A stretch of DNA of 64,000 nt from Edolisoma coerulescens (lineage: Eukaryota; Chordata; Aves; Passeriformes; Campephagidae). Shown here in pieces: positions 1-11,055 of the stretch. The notes under the pieces were generated by a model. The model worked only from the letters and a program-made list of their open reading frames with translations. It ran no database searches and was not told where the DNA came from. Within the stretch, counting starts at the first letter, position 1, and the number at the start of each line of letters is the position of its first letter. The DNA lies in the NCBI GenBank assembly GCA_013397115.1, contig VWZW01007689.1:786869-850868 (forward strand), read 5' to 3'. The position numbers were made by a program, and so were the translations under genes.

Positions 1-4
1 GAAC

Positions 5-59
5 AGGATCTGCACAGAGCAGGATCTGCACGGAGCAGGATCTGCACAGAGCAGGATCC
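5..59. repeat. 16-bp tandem repeat cut by the window edge
   Basis: Three full copies of a 16-bp unit (aggatctgcacagagc) run from base 5 to 52, followed by a partial copy. The second copy differs by one base (a to g). The array probably continues left of the window because the first four bases resemble the end of a unit. No reading frame or known satellite is recognised. Confidence 0.85.
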
Positions 60-344
60 AGATCCCATCTGGCTCTGGCTGGGCACTGCCTGGGCAGGAC
101 CCAGACCTCAGCTGCCCCTTGGGCAGCCCCAGCCGAGTCCCCTCCTGGCTGTCCCGTGTTCACCCAGCCTCGCCCTCTGCGGGTGCTCCCTGAGGATTCC
201 CTGGCCTCAGCTCCCTAGGAATTGCCACTCAGCCAGGGAAGGGCTTGGCAGGGCAGGGCACAGACTGCCCACCTGCCGCGTCCTCCTCTCCTCACCGGTT
301 CTCCCTGTCCTTAGACGCTGCTGAGAGATATCGGAGCTTGGATG
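60..344. other. Unique GC-rich flank, no feature seen
   Basis: Moderately GC-rich sequence between the 16-bp array and an AT-rich island. I see no repeat, exon or RNA gene. Confidence 0.5.
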
Positions 345-760
345 GTAGCGCCGAGTTGGCAACTTTTAATATTGCTGAAACATAATCAGCTTTTGCTTCT
401 ACAGCAATTAGCATGTTATTACCCATAATGTTTTGCATGGCAATTTCGTTGTAAACATTTGTACTAATTCACCATAACCTAATTATTTTTATGACACATA
501 ATTATGAAATATTTTTGGAGGAGGAATGGCTTCATTTTCTATTTATACCATTATTTCCTGGAAGTGTCAGTTATTTTTACATCAGGAAACAGCATCTCCC
601 CCCTTCCCCAATTAGCCCTTTCTATTTACTGACTCAACTTGCCTGGAGAGCGCAGTCACTGGGACCACATTCTCCTGGAGCTGTGTGATGGATTCCAGGA
701 GAGCCTAATTGAGCTGTAATTTGTGGGAGCGTGATACGTAAATGGAGGAAGGTAACAACT
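345..760. promoter_or_regulatory. AT-rich island, candidate conserved non-coding element
   Basis: The sequence changes abruptly from GC-rich to AT-rich and complex, without microsatellite character. It contains several homeodomain-type cores (caattag, cctaatta, cataatta) and a ttttgcatgg octamer-like site within about 200 bp. A 65-codon open frame at 491-688 looks like chance. Conservation is inferred from composition only. Confidence 0.35.
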
Positions 761-947
761 GGTTTTCTTTGCTGCTCGCCGGGTGGATGTGATGATTCCC
801 AGCCACAGCATCTGCCAGAATGGCCCTGTCCAAAGTATCTAAGGAAAGGGTGATGTGGTGAAACTGTTGCCTTAGGACTATATTTTTCAGGAATGCCAGC
901 ACCCTGAACTCGGGGGCAGGACCTCTTGAGGGGGATGCTCTTGAGTT

Positions 948-1196
948 TCATAGAACTGTGGAATATCCTGAGCTGGAAGGGACCCACAAGGATCAAAGTC
1001 CAGCTCCTGGCCCTGCCCAGGACACCCCAACAATCCCATCCTGTGCATCCCTGAGAGCGTTGTCCAAACGTTCCTGGAACTCTGGCAGCCTCGAGGCTTT
1101 GGCCATGCCCTGGGGAGCCTGTTCAAACCCTGACCACTCTCTGGGGGAAGAACCTTTCCCTGATACCCAGCCTGACCCTCCCCTGGCACAGGTTTG
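948..1196 (-). repeat. CR1 LINE 3' fragment, antisense
   Basis: The left edge is the reverse complement of a CR1 3' end (catagaactgtgg, then 'ctgagctggaagggaccc'). It is followed by the typical antisense body with 'accccaacaatccca' and 'ctctgggggaagaacctttcc'. It shares this subfamily pattern with the copy near 13.8 kb. The copy is 5'-truncated at its right edge, after 'cccctggcacag'. It holds no functional frame; open frames over it on both strands are by-products. Confidence 0.9.
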
Positions 1197-2552
1197 GACA
1201 TCAGTAACCTTTTGCTCAGATCTTGGCACCCGTGGACCAGAACATCGGAGAGACTCCCCAGCGCACTCTGCCTTCCAGCCCAGTGTGACTGTGCCAGTGT
1301 GGTGGGCAAGGGCATGGGGGGTACCAGATGTGGGTGGGCGTGCCTGGAGAGCCAGGAGAAACATCTGGGCTGTGCTTCAGGCTCTGGAGAAACATCCCAG
1401 GCCTGAGCTGCAGAGGGAACGTCTGGAGCGCAGCCGCGGTGAGCCCGGCCTTTAGGGAACGCTGCAGGATGATGGGAGAGGGGGAGCTGCATCCCTGCAG
1501 CCAACATTTAATGGCAAGAGGCCTTCCTTAATCGCATTCATGGAGGCACCGTGTAGAAAATTCCGGATTCAGGCTTACTCCTAACAAGTATGAGACTTGG
1601 CAGGCTGAAAGGCTTGTACATCTTGTCTGATCTCCAGTCTGGAGAGGTCTCAAAACGGGGCCATGTGTAGCACATTGACATCTTAAAAGAATTTCTAAAA
1701 AAAAAAAAAAAAAAAGGCATTTCTAGATGACTGTGTGTCATATAAATGAGATTTATTTCAATGCCTGTCATGATAGTTGAGGCAGTAACAAATCCAGTAA
1801 TTGCTGGTGCTCCGGTCGTGTATGCTCTGAATGTTTAACTCAGAGCTACATTTTTGCAGCAAGTCTCAGGTTATTGAGTCAATCCCTTTCCCATTTTTCC
1901 TGTCTCCTGGCTGGTGAAGGTGGAGCTGCACGGTGTGTTAGGCACGTTGGGCAAGGGGAGCGTTGCATGCAGGCTGCTGTCTCGGAACCTGCCTATAATT
2001 ACCTGTTAATTGTGTGTAACTGATGGGGACCGTGGAAATCGGGTTAAGAAAAACTCACTGGCATTTGGAAATCATTCTCAGTGCTGGGTATTAGTGCAGA
2101 GTCACACCTCAGGAAAGCCTACAAGTAACCTGAGGTGCAGAGCTGAAATGATACAGTGGATTTTGGGACTGCAAGACCTGGGAACCGAAGGGGATGGTTA
2201 TGTGAGGAATTTTAGCAGCTCTTTGCCCTCCCTAAATACCAACAGACTCCCTCAAAAGTGACTTGTCCAACAGCCCTTCTTAAACGAGGTGGCTTTGTTC
2301 TTTGGTTATTCACTGCCTGTGAGAAAAGAGAAGGTGGCTTGCCAAGTTCTTTCATCTCCAAACCCCAGTGTTACCCTTGATCTTCCCACAGAAGTAATGA
2401 ACTGAGATAGTGTAAAGACTATCTCAAGAAATATCTTGAAAATGAAGTGAACTCTGCTCTGGGTTATGATCCAGCTGATACTGCCAGATCCTTAGCAGAA
2501 CTTGAATATTTTGTGCCCAGCTGTCACTGTGACTTTTTTTTTCAGGGATTAT
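1197..2552. other. Unique sequence with a poly-A tract, nothing coding seen
   Basis: Ordinary non-coding sequence. A run of 19 A lies at 1697-1715. No upstream gene-like body or target-site duplication marks it as a retroposed copy. Around 1860-2400 the sequence is unique and mixed in composition. Confidence 0.5.
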
Positions 2553-2604
2553 GCATCAGCAAGGTTATTCTGTGCATCAACAAGGTTATTCTGTGCATCA
2601 ACAA
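2553..2604. repeat. 21-bp tandem duplication
   Basis: Two full copies of a 21-bp unit (gcatcaacaaggttattctgt) and a partial third. The first copy differs by a g for a in 'catcagc'. Being 7 codons long, it keeps one frame open, which explains the 68-codon frame at 2502-2708. Confidence 0.85.
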
Positions 2605-3895
2605 CAGTTAAAAATGTGTCAGAACTTGATATGGTGTTTGATATCTATCAACTGAACTCTCCTAAAGGCACTGCCTTTAAGCATCCTGGGCAGGGATTTT
2701 GGTGTTGAGTCCAGGATATCTAGAAGGCCCCAAGTGACTGGAAATCACACTGATAATGCAGGAAGGTCACTTTTGCATGGGATGACATTTTTGCAGGGGA
2801 CCTGTAAGAGGTGAGCAGGACAAATCCATCCAGTGGATGGAAATGGGTCATTTTTATTTTATTTTAATACTCTGGGGAATTGTGTCCTGGGTGGGAGGAA
2901 GCAGAGGATATTTCTGTATTTTCAAGGTATCTGGTAAACATCAGACTGGCTTAATCTAATACTAGGAGGTCAGGAAATTGGAAGTAGGGGTTCATGGCAG
3001 TGGAGAAGTTTCTCAGCTCATGACTGGAAATAACGCAGTCAGGAGTCTCTGATATACTCCAGGAAATATCTGTTGGGTCATGGCACAGCTTTGTTTTTTT
3101 CAGGAATGGGTGAAATAAAAACAATAAAAGGAGGCAAAGACAAGGGACACCTCTTCTATGTCAGGAATCTTATGAAAAATCCGTCCCTTATCTCTGCCTG
3201 AGGTGTTATGAAGACTGAGTTAAATGTGTGTGTGACCACATGAGCCAGATCATATTTGTGAGAGCCGACTGGTTGATATCATCTACTCATAAAAACACCC
3301 CAAAATATTCCACCTGCCTCACTGAAGAGCACGTTCACCTCTGCCTCCGTGGCCTGCTAGGCCGCATGCTTTATCTATCTGTGCAAATAATCCTTTATTA
3401 GCAAATATTGGTGAGTGCCTTGGCAGGGGGTGAGATGGGCAGCCTGCACCAGGAGATCTTCTCAAAGCATCTGCCTGGGAGTGCCCATCAAAACAGATTT
3501 GAAAAGGGCCTTTAGAAGCCGTGCAAGTGGCAGAGGGGCTGTCCATGGCGCGTCCAGCTGTGCCAGCCTGGCGGCGAGGGAAGGCACGAGCAGAGCTGGA
3601 GCTACCTGCTCAGCCCCAAGCCAAACCTGTGCGATCTCATAGCAGCCCTGAGCTGCTTTGATTTCCCTGAAATGGGATTTGTAGTGCTGGGACCTGGAGG
3701 GAGCATTGTGGGAGCCAACAGATGGGCTCGGAGAGACACGGGGAGGTGGCTGAGGCCTAAGTGCTCCGAATTTATGGTGGCCATAAAAAGCCGTGGAAAT
3801 GATGGATTCTGCTCATTGCTCACACATGTAGTGACAGGTTTTCCAGTAAAGCAGTAACTGAATTCCCCTGGGCTGGGAATTGAATTTCTCCTTCC
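2605..3895. other. Unique non-coding sequence
   Basis: No repeat family or exon recognised. Composition is mixed, with an AT-richer middle near 3050-3320. Confidence 0.5.
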
Positions 3896-3984
3896 ATGAT
3901 GTCATCATGATGTCATACTTTATTGCCTGTAATTCTAAACCCCGTGGCGGTTGTCAGCGTGCTGGGTTCATGTGTGTGACATCA
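3896..3984. promoter_or_regulatory. Cluster of CRE/AP-1-like octamers
   Basis: Two tandem 11-mers (atgatgtcatc, atgatgtcata) at 3896-3917 carry TGATGTCA at 3897-3904 and 3908-3915. Its reverse complement TGACATCA follows at 3977-3984. These are one-base variants of the CRE core bound by ATF/CREB/AP-1 type bZIP factors. Binding and function are inferred from the motif only. Confidence 0.35.
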
Positions 3985-6900
3985 CACGGGGTGTCAGCTC
4001 CAGTCTCTGATGACGGTGCTCTCCTAACCGTGATTTAAAGCGCTTTCCTGTCCTGATGGAAAAGTTACGGCTTCCTTGGGGCATATTGTGTTCCAGGCCA
4101 AATGCTGCCATGGCTGAGGAGGGAATGTCATTTGGAAAGGTCTTTGGAGGGCAGTAAGTGCAATTCTCAGTGCTGTGCATTCAGAAAAATATGGGTTTTG
4201 TGGCCTGGAGGACACTGTCACAGCGAGAATGATTGTGTGGGGGTGAAAGGGTGACTGACGCACGTAATCCTTGTGTCCTCTCCCTCCTCTCTCCCAAAGG
4301 AATGTTGAACTGCTTTTCTCTCTCTCTGAAAGGAGAGGAAATATGGACTCATACATGGCCAGGCTGGTTGATGGATCCTCATGTTCACCTTGTGCTCAAA
4401 AGAGGAATTTGTGAATAACCCCCCAGGTGATGGGTGATGGACCTCTCAATTCTAATGAGACGCATTTTCCTCCTGTCCTGGGAAAGCGTGGCTTGCCTCT
4501 TCCAGCCCCTGGCTCTGGGACCCAGGAAAAGGTGCTCCCAAGGGCAGGAGGGGCACAAGCAGCAAAGCCAGGCCTGGGCGTGGGCTGCTTGGATTTAGTG
4601 AATGGTTCAGCTGTGCTTGCCATGGTGATACACGTGGGTTTTATCCATGAGGGAGGGGGGTATGGCAGGGGTGTGGCAGGGGGCTGTAATCCTGTGTTCC
4701 CAAGGCCTGTGCTTCACAGGAGAGCTCACCAGACCCTGGTGTGGCCTGCCCACAGTGGACAGCCCAGAGCACTCCCTCTGGAGCACATAAGACATGTGTT
4801 TTACCAATATTCCTTCTATGCAACACCTATTTTCTCTTTTTGTTTTGGAAAGGGCAGGCTCCTGGAGCAGGTCTCTTGTTCGAGCACACCCTCGTCCTCT
4901 CAGCCCTTTGGATTTATATCCGTAACCCCCCCGTGCTTGTTACTTTGAAGTGAAAGGTTTATTTTGGCACTTCTGCTATGTCCCATCCTCCCTTCATCCT
5001 CCTCCCCAGCTGGCTGAACTGAGCCTGGATTCCCTGGAACAGAAGGGTAGGCACAGGAGCAAAGTCTGTCGTTCTTTTGCAAAGCCTGTGGCAGCAGATT
5101 GCAGCGTTTGCTGTCAGTTCATTAATTACGAGGGCATTAACTTCCAAGGCTGGAAAACACTGGGAACACCAAGGTTGCTGTTTGGATGTTATAAATAACA
5201 TATTGGATAGTTTTGAATTGGTAGAGAGCTCAAAAGCTGCCAGGTTTTCCTGGGAATACCTGGAGCTCCTCTGTGATGGGGCTCAGAGTTCCTGGAAGAG
5301 CCTGTGCTTAGCTGGCCAGCACAACTTGTCCAGTATGGGAACATAAAGAGCCCATGTGGGATCCATGGTGCAGGGATGACAGGTTAAGCTTGGTGTAATT
5401 CCTGCTGCCAGCTTATAGGAACAACCCTCCAGGAGTAAAGTGGTATTATTGTTGGATTGTGTCGGATACGCTGTCCCAAAACTGCACCAGGAAGCCTTAG
5501 GGAGTTGACATCAAAGCTCTCTCTCTGATATTCAGTCTCTGGTGAATGCCAGCTATTGTAGAAGGAGAAAACCAAAGCAAAGACACAGCAGCAACAGCAG
5601 TGACACTGGTTCTTATTTTTTTTAGTATTTTAATTTTTTTTTTTATTAAAAGTGCACCCCTGTGGCGCAGCTGGCTACTTGCTCAGCGCAACAGCACCAG
5701 AGAGGAAATTCCTTCCCAGCGCTCACAGGTGATCAACTTACACATTGAAGCATGAAGTTTGATTACCCTTGTAACATTTTATTAGCTTGCATAGCTGCAA
5801 ATGTTATTAATGCTCATAAAATTATCCAGTCCTTTAAAATGTCTGTTCCACTGGTGTGCGTCTCCATGACTTCCTGGGGTAGAGGATTCCAGGAGTGACT
5901 GTGCTGGGTCAAGTTGTATTTTTCTTTTATTTCTCTTCAATCTACAGCCCTTTTGTTTCATCAGGTGGCCCCAGTTTGCTTTTAAATTATGGGGCAGACT
6001 AATGTGAAGCAGCAAACTGGTTTTGATGGCAAACTTGGTTCTTTCATGGACTTTATTTTTTTTAGGGTACTGCTATTTTCATGTATGGAATGTAATAATA
6101 AGTAATATATGTTTGTGTATATCTGTAGGTGCATGCATATACCTGAAAGTGTGTGCATCTATTTATGTACAAACACATAAACTTGTGTATTTATTGTGTC
6201 ACTTGAATGTTTTTTGGGTGTCTTGGGTGCCAGTGGTTTGGTGCAGGGATCCCACCCCACTCTCTGTGTCTCTGAGGGATATTCTGGGAGGCAGAGTAAT
6301 AACAGGGAAGAAAAATGTGGCTCTGAGCCGTGTGTCAGCAGACTTCAGACACAATGGGGCCCGTGTTTCCAGACAAGCCTTTTTAGCTAATTAGCTGAGT
6401 AAAAAATCTATTTCTCTTCTTCAATTCCCTGCCATCCATCCACCTAATAGAGTCAAGCAGCTCCATATTGTGGGGGTTATGCAATAAATCATCTATCTCC
6501 AGAATTTATCTCATCGTTCCCAGCCTGGGCTCTCCATCTCTCTGTCCACAGGAGCTGCCTGGTTGCCCGTTCTGGCTGCTCCCTTCTGGAAGTGACTGTG
6601 ATGGAAAAGTGCTGGAGTTCTGCTCCTGTTCTGGGTGTCCCTTGGCTGTCCCCCAGCAGCTCAGCCATGGCCATGTCCTTACTTGTCCACGGGTTTCCTA
6701 CAATAAACCCCCAGAACGCAGAGGCTCCTGCGGCTGTGTGGTCTGGGACACCTCCTCACCCTGGGCTTTGCAGCCCATGTAGGGTCTGAGCTGGTCTCCA
6801 GCTTCACCTCTGGAGCCAGGATGGATGAGGGATGGGACTTCGGGGAAATCAGGAAAACCTGTCTTGGCTTCAGCATCATGCAGGCAGGAGGATACACCCC

Positions 6901-8309
6901 CAAATTTTGGTTGTGTGGTCGATGGAGTAGGAACATCTCCTCTGGAAAGACATCTGAGTCTCATAGACCCATATGGCAACAATTTTCACCTCAGGTCTGG
7001 ATTTGGACACTGCAGCTCCAGCCTGCGGCTGTTGGATTGCAGTGAGCAAGAGCAAAGAGCCACTAACAGGAGCCATTGTTTTGGGTAGCAATGCATGGAC
7101 CGGAGTCAAGTCACTTTTTAACCTTCTTCTTAGCAAACTAAATTGACTGAACTCTTTCAGGCTCTCACCTCAAGCCTGGTTTTTCACACCCAGAATTTAT
7201 TATTGTAGCTATTGTCTGAGCTCGCTGTTTCTGACAATACTTTTTTTCTGCAGGTGTGAATACAAGAGCTGGACACAATGTTCTTGCCAGCACCAGGTAG
7301 TGATGTGAAACACAACTCCCTTTGTACTCCACGGGGCAGGGGGGATGGGGGTGGCTCAGCTTGGTGCTGCAAGCTCGTGTTCAGCCAGGTGTCCACCCTG
7401 ACCTTCCCTCACTGCCCCACGCGGGGCTCGCTGAGCCCCCTCACGTCCCACTGAAGTGAGTTGCACTGGCAGGGACATTCATTGCATGTGGGTGGGCTGA
7501 CAGGTACTTAGGGATGACAGGCTTGGGGATGGATAGGGGTGAGCTGGTCACTGCTTTGCTGGGCTCTGCTTTTGTTTGCAGCTCTTGAGATGTTTGAGGA
7601 GCATGGAGTCGGCTCCTCTGGCTGGAGGAGCAGCGCTGCCGCGTTTTGTTTAATCTGTTTACAACCTCACATTGTATGAAATGGTTGAACCCTCATTAGT
7701 TTACCAAGAAAACACATTTCCTACAGCCTGGTGACCTGCCCTTGGCTGGAGTTACTGTGCTGTTGTCCTTTGCATTTCCTAGAGATGCTCTCGGCCGTTT
7801 TTCAGCACGTCGCTGAAAACCCTTGAACGTGAACCGAGAGTTGCCCTGATCCTTCCCCTGGTTCGTGCATCTTTTTACTGTCTCGCTTGCTTTAATAAGA
7901 GAAATTAAAGTGTTGGGCAATGAGTTCTAAAACTGTTTAGAAACAGAACAAAACCCCAAGAAAATTCTGGAACAGAATGCTTTTGTTGGCGAGAGTGAAG
8001 GTTTGTAAATATTTATTCTTCACAAGCAAAAAATATCAGGCTGTTGTGATAGGAAAAACCCAGGCAATTCAAATTTAAAGTGACAGCCCCCACACAGGAC
8101 TCGGGAGCCTGCAGAAATGTCAATAGGTCAGGCCCAGTTGTTGTGTTGGCATCAAGCTCCTCCACCATCCAAATCCAGGAGAGTGCTTTCCACCCTTTGT
8201 TGTTGCTTGGAAAACAGACACAAGCGTGTTTGTGCCTCTGTGCTCTTCTCAGGGGATTGTCCTGCCAGCACCCAACCTGTGCTGCGGGCAGCTGCCATCC
8301 CACAACCTG
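3985..8309. other. Unique non-coding stretch
   Basis: No exon recognised. It holds a G-quadruplex-type motif (4651-4683) and an 11-T run at 5634-5644. AT-rich sequence at 5730-6010 has 'cattttattagc' and 'gttattaatgctcataaaatt'. A degenerate alternating TG/TA segment lies at about 6105-6195. The rest is ordinary unique sequence. Confidence 0.5.
4651..4683 (+). other. G-quadruplex-type motif
   Basis: Four G-runs of 3 or more (GGG, GGGGGG, GGGG, GGGGG) are separated by loops of 1, 7 and 7 bases (a, tatggca, tgtggca). This fits the usual intramolecular G4 pattern. Folding is predicted from the pattern only. Confidence 0.6.
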
Positions 8310-8548
8310 CCTTAGGATCATATTTACGCTGGATATTCTGGAAAATGTCTTCACTGAAAGGGTTGTCAGGCACTGGAACAGGCTGCCCAGGGCAGCGGTG
8401 GAATTCCCATTTCCGGACGGATTTAACAGGCGTGTGGATGTGGCACTTGGGGACATGGGTCAGTGGTGGCCTTCGCAGTGCTGGGGGAATAGCCAGACTG
8501 GATGGTCTTAAAGGGCTTTTCCAACCTAAACCATCCTCTGATTCTGTG
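8310..8548 (+). repeat. CR1 LINE 3' fragment, sense
   Basis: It contains the block 'cttcactgaaagggttgtca' and 'cactggaacaggctgcccag'. It ends with a CR1 3' tail ('gactggatggtcttaaaggg', 'cttttccaacctaaac', 'gattctg'). It is a 5'-truncated copy with no coding capacity. Confidence 0.9.
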
Positions 8549-8671
8549 CTGTTTGGTTGCAAGGAGAAGATCTTGAAAACCTTTTTCTGACAGGAAAACC
8601 TCTATAGCAACTGCATTCTGAGTGTTCTGTAAGTAGGGTAAGGCGTGGAGGAGGTTGTCCTGAGAAGGACT

Positions 8672-8795
8672 AAATAAGTGTGGACGTGGGACTTGGGGAC
8701 ATGGGTCATTGGTGGGCCTGGCAGTGTGGGGGTAATGGTTGGACTCGACCACCTTAGAGGGCTTTTCCAACCTTAATGACTCAGTGATTCTGAAT
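8672..8795 (+). repeat. Short CR1 3' end, sense, second of a direct pair
   Basis: It carries only the last ~125 bp: 'gtgggacttggggacatggg', then 'ggttggactcgaccacctta', 'cttttccaacctt' and 'gattctg'. It lies about 125 bp after another sense CR1 end and repeats its last part in direct orientation. Confidence 0.88.
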
Positions 8796-10745
8796 ATCTC
8801 CTTCTGCCAAGGTGTGTTGTGAAGCCCCACAGTCGGCTGTGCTCTCCCTCTTGCTCTTTGCTCTGCTTTGAAGCCAGGTGGAAGAGTGATCCCAAAATAC
8901 CTTCCCTGGCTCCTGCCAAGGGTCAAAGAACTTAACGGGTTTTGCTGAATGACCAGGTGCTCTCTAGACCTCCCTGGACTGGCATTGAGGGGTTGATTTC
9001 TTGAGTGGCTCTGCCTGGACAGAACCCCTGGAAGCAGCATGAGGCTTCCAGAAGGTGTTGGCTGCCTGAAAAGTCTGCTGGGGACTTGGCGTTCTGGGAG
9101 CTTTGCTTCCTGCAAAGGAAGGAGGCTCCTATTGCATGCTTGAGTTTTGCAAAGTCAGGGCTGTAAGCTGAAAGTTGTGCATAGGAAGTTTTTCCAAAAG
9201 TAAGTGAAATAAATAAAATAAAACTGTGGGGAAGGAACTGAAGGCATGACAAGGCCTTTGTTCTGCTTTGTATTCTTGCCTAGGAATGCTCTGCTCAGCT
9301 GAGCATTAATCTCTGGTTTACTGTGCAGCCTCGGTGCTCACACACCAAACCCTCAAAGGGAGCGTGCGTGCAGGTATTCATGGAGGTCACTCCACCCCGG
9401 AACCGCGGGGCGCCAGGCCCTTTGTGTGAGCAATAATTCATTGCTGCTGCGGCGCCTTGATTTCCCTGTCAGAGCGGGACGTGCCGCGCCTGGACAGCGG
9501 GAAGGAAAACTGGGAGCTGAACCCAGCAACAGCTCCTGCAACCAGAGCAGCCAGGATGAAACGGCTTCAGCGAGGAGCAGTGACAGCCACGAGGAGCCCG
9601 GTGCCTCCTTAACTGTGACCTTCATGATCCTGAGCCAAAGGTCGGGCAGTGGCAGATCCTTTCAAAAATCAGATCCTCTCCAGCAGCTGAGACTTGGGTG
9701 TGGGGCTGGTGGAGAGCTCTGCCGCAGCTTTGGGCTGGGGATGTGATGAGCATTAGCAAGCTGCCTTCTTTCCTCTCTGCTGTTCTTCAGAGCTGCTGTG
9801 TTTGGCAGGAATTAATGGATCTGGAAAGGAATGCCGTGGTTGCAGGCTCGGGTCAGGTAGCAGCAGGCCTGGAGGTGAAGGGTGGCTGTGCCAGCTGTTT
9901 GACAGTCCTGCCCAGCATCCTGCAATTAGAGTTTCACAGAGCACATCCCTGTGCCTCGAGCTGTGACGTTTCCAATTTTCAGGCCCTGCTATTTGGTCCT
10001 GCGGGCGTGCTCCACCTCATGGAAATGGCCACCTAACGAGCCCTAGGTGATTAAGCTGGAATTGCCATGCTGGTGGGGATGTGTTCCACCTCAGCCACTC
10101 CATCTCTCCTGCTCCGGTGTCTTTCCTCACATCCCTGACTTCTGCAGGTTTGGGAAGAGCAGGGAATTTTTATCCTCTCCCATGCAGTTAATTAGGAAGC
10201 ATTCCAGTGTGTGCCGTTTGGTGGGGAGCGTATCCAGGCTGTTCAGCAACGCTAGCAGAGAACAGACCCTGCAGGGAGAGCTGGAATTCCTGATACTGCT
10301 CCCTGATTTGGGATGAGCTCAAATTCACCATGCTCTAACCCTTAAGTCTCAAGATTGCAGGCCCTCCTGTGATCGTTGGCACCAGTGAACGGAAAAGAAA
10401 GAATCATCTGAGAGTGGAGGGGTTGGTCTGTCCTTGGCCTGGAATTGCCTTGAATTGGTCAAGGACTCGGAGCAGGATGGTAGATGCTGAGTTCAGGGGG
10501 AAACAAATTCCTCACCAACTCCGAGCGGTCTCCACACAACGCGGCTGGGAGCCGTGGGGAAACAGATTAGTTGGGTATGGCAGGGAGAAGACTTGTCCTT
10601 TGGGATTAGGTGAGCTCTGTGTGGGATTGGGCTGTGCCCTGGAGCTCCGGGAGAAGCTCCCACACTCAGAAGGTGCCTCCAACCTGGGTGTGCCACGAGG
10701 GCAGCAGGTGCAGCACCACGCGCGGTCCAAGCGTGCTCCTTAGAG
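8796..10745. other. Unique sequence with a small CpG cluster
   Basis: Mostly ordinary unique sequence. A short AAAT-rich run lies near 9205-9225. CpG dinucleotides cluster at about 9395-9500 (accgcggggcgcc, gcggcgcc, gtgccgcgcc) around a small AT core (caataattcattg). It is too short for a confident CpG island call. No exon recognised. Confidence 0.45.
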
Positions 10746-11055
10746 AATCACAGGACCTTTAGGCTGGAAAAGCCCTCTCAGGTCATCGAGCCCAACCCTT
10801 GACCCAGCACTGCCAAGGCCACCACTGACCCCTGTCCCTAAGTGCCACACCCACATGTCTGTGAAATCCCTGCAGGGGTGGGGACTCCACCACTGCCTTG
10901 GCTGCCTGTGCCAGTGCTTGACAGCCCTTTCTGTGAAGAAATTTTCCAGAATATCCAACCTAAACCTCTACTGGCACAACTTGAGGCCATTTCCTCTTAT
11001 CCTATTGGTTATTATTTGGGAGAAGAGACCAACCCTCACCTGGCTATAACCTCCT
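10746..11055 (-). repeat. CR1 LINE 3' fragment, antisense
   Basis: It begins with the reverse complement of a CR1 tail (aatcacagg, 'ggctggaaaagccctctcag', 'gagcccaaccc'). It continues through 'ctttctgtgaagaaattttc' and 'taaacctctactggcacaac' to a 5'-truncated edge after 'accaaccctcacctgg'. It is among the longer CR1 fragments in the window, with no intact frame. Confidence 0.92.

Noticed and set aside
887..1507. 206-codon minus-strand frame
   Set aside because: Most of it is CR1 3' sequence, which does not code in this position; no domain recognised.
1697..1715. Poly-A tail of a processed pseudogene
   Set aside because: No gene-like body upstream and no target-site duplication; CR1 does not use poly-A. 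Treated as a simple A run.
3669..3690. ZNF143/SBS-like 'actacaaatcccat' (reverse strand)
   Set aside because: Several positions differ from the known motif and it lies in otherwise unremarkable DNA.
5655..5740. tRNA-like 'gtggcgcagctggcta' string
   Set aside because: It resembles a D-arm only; no B-box, anticodon arm or acceptor pairing could be found.
6105..6195. Z-DNA-forming microsatellite
   Set aside because: The TG/TA alternation is too interrupted to call a clean repeat or a Z-DNA site.
8423..9115. 230-codon minus-strand frame
   Set aside because: It runs through two antisense-read CR1 ends and unique DNA and has no family resemblance.
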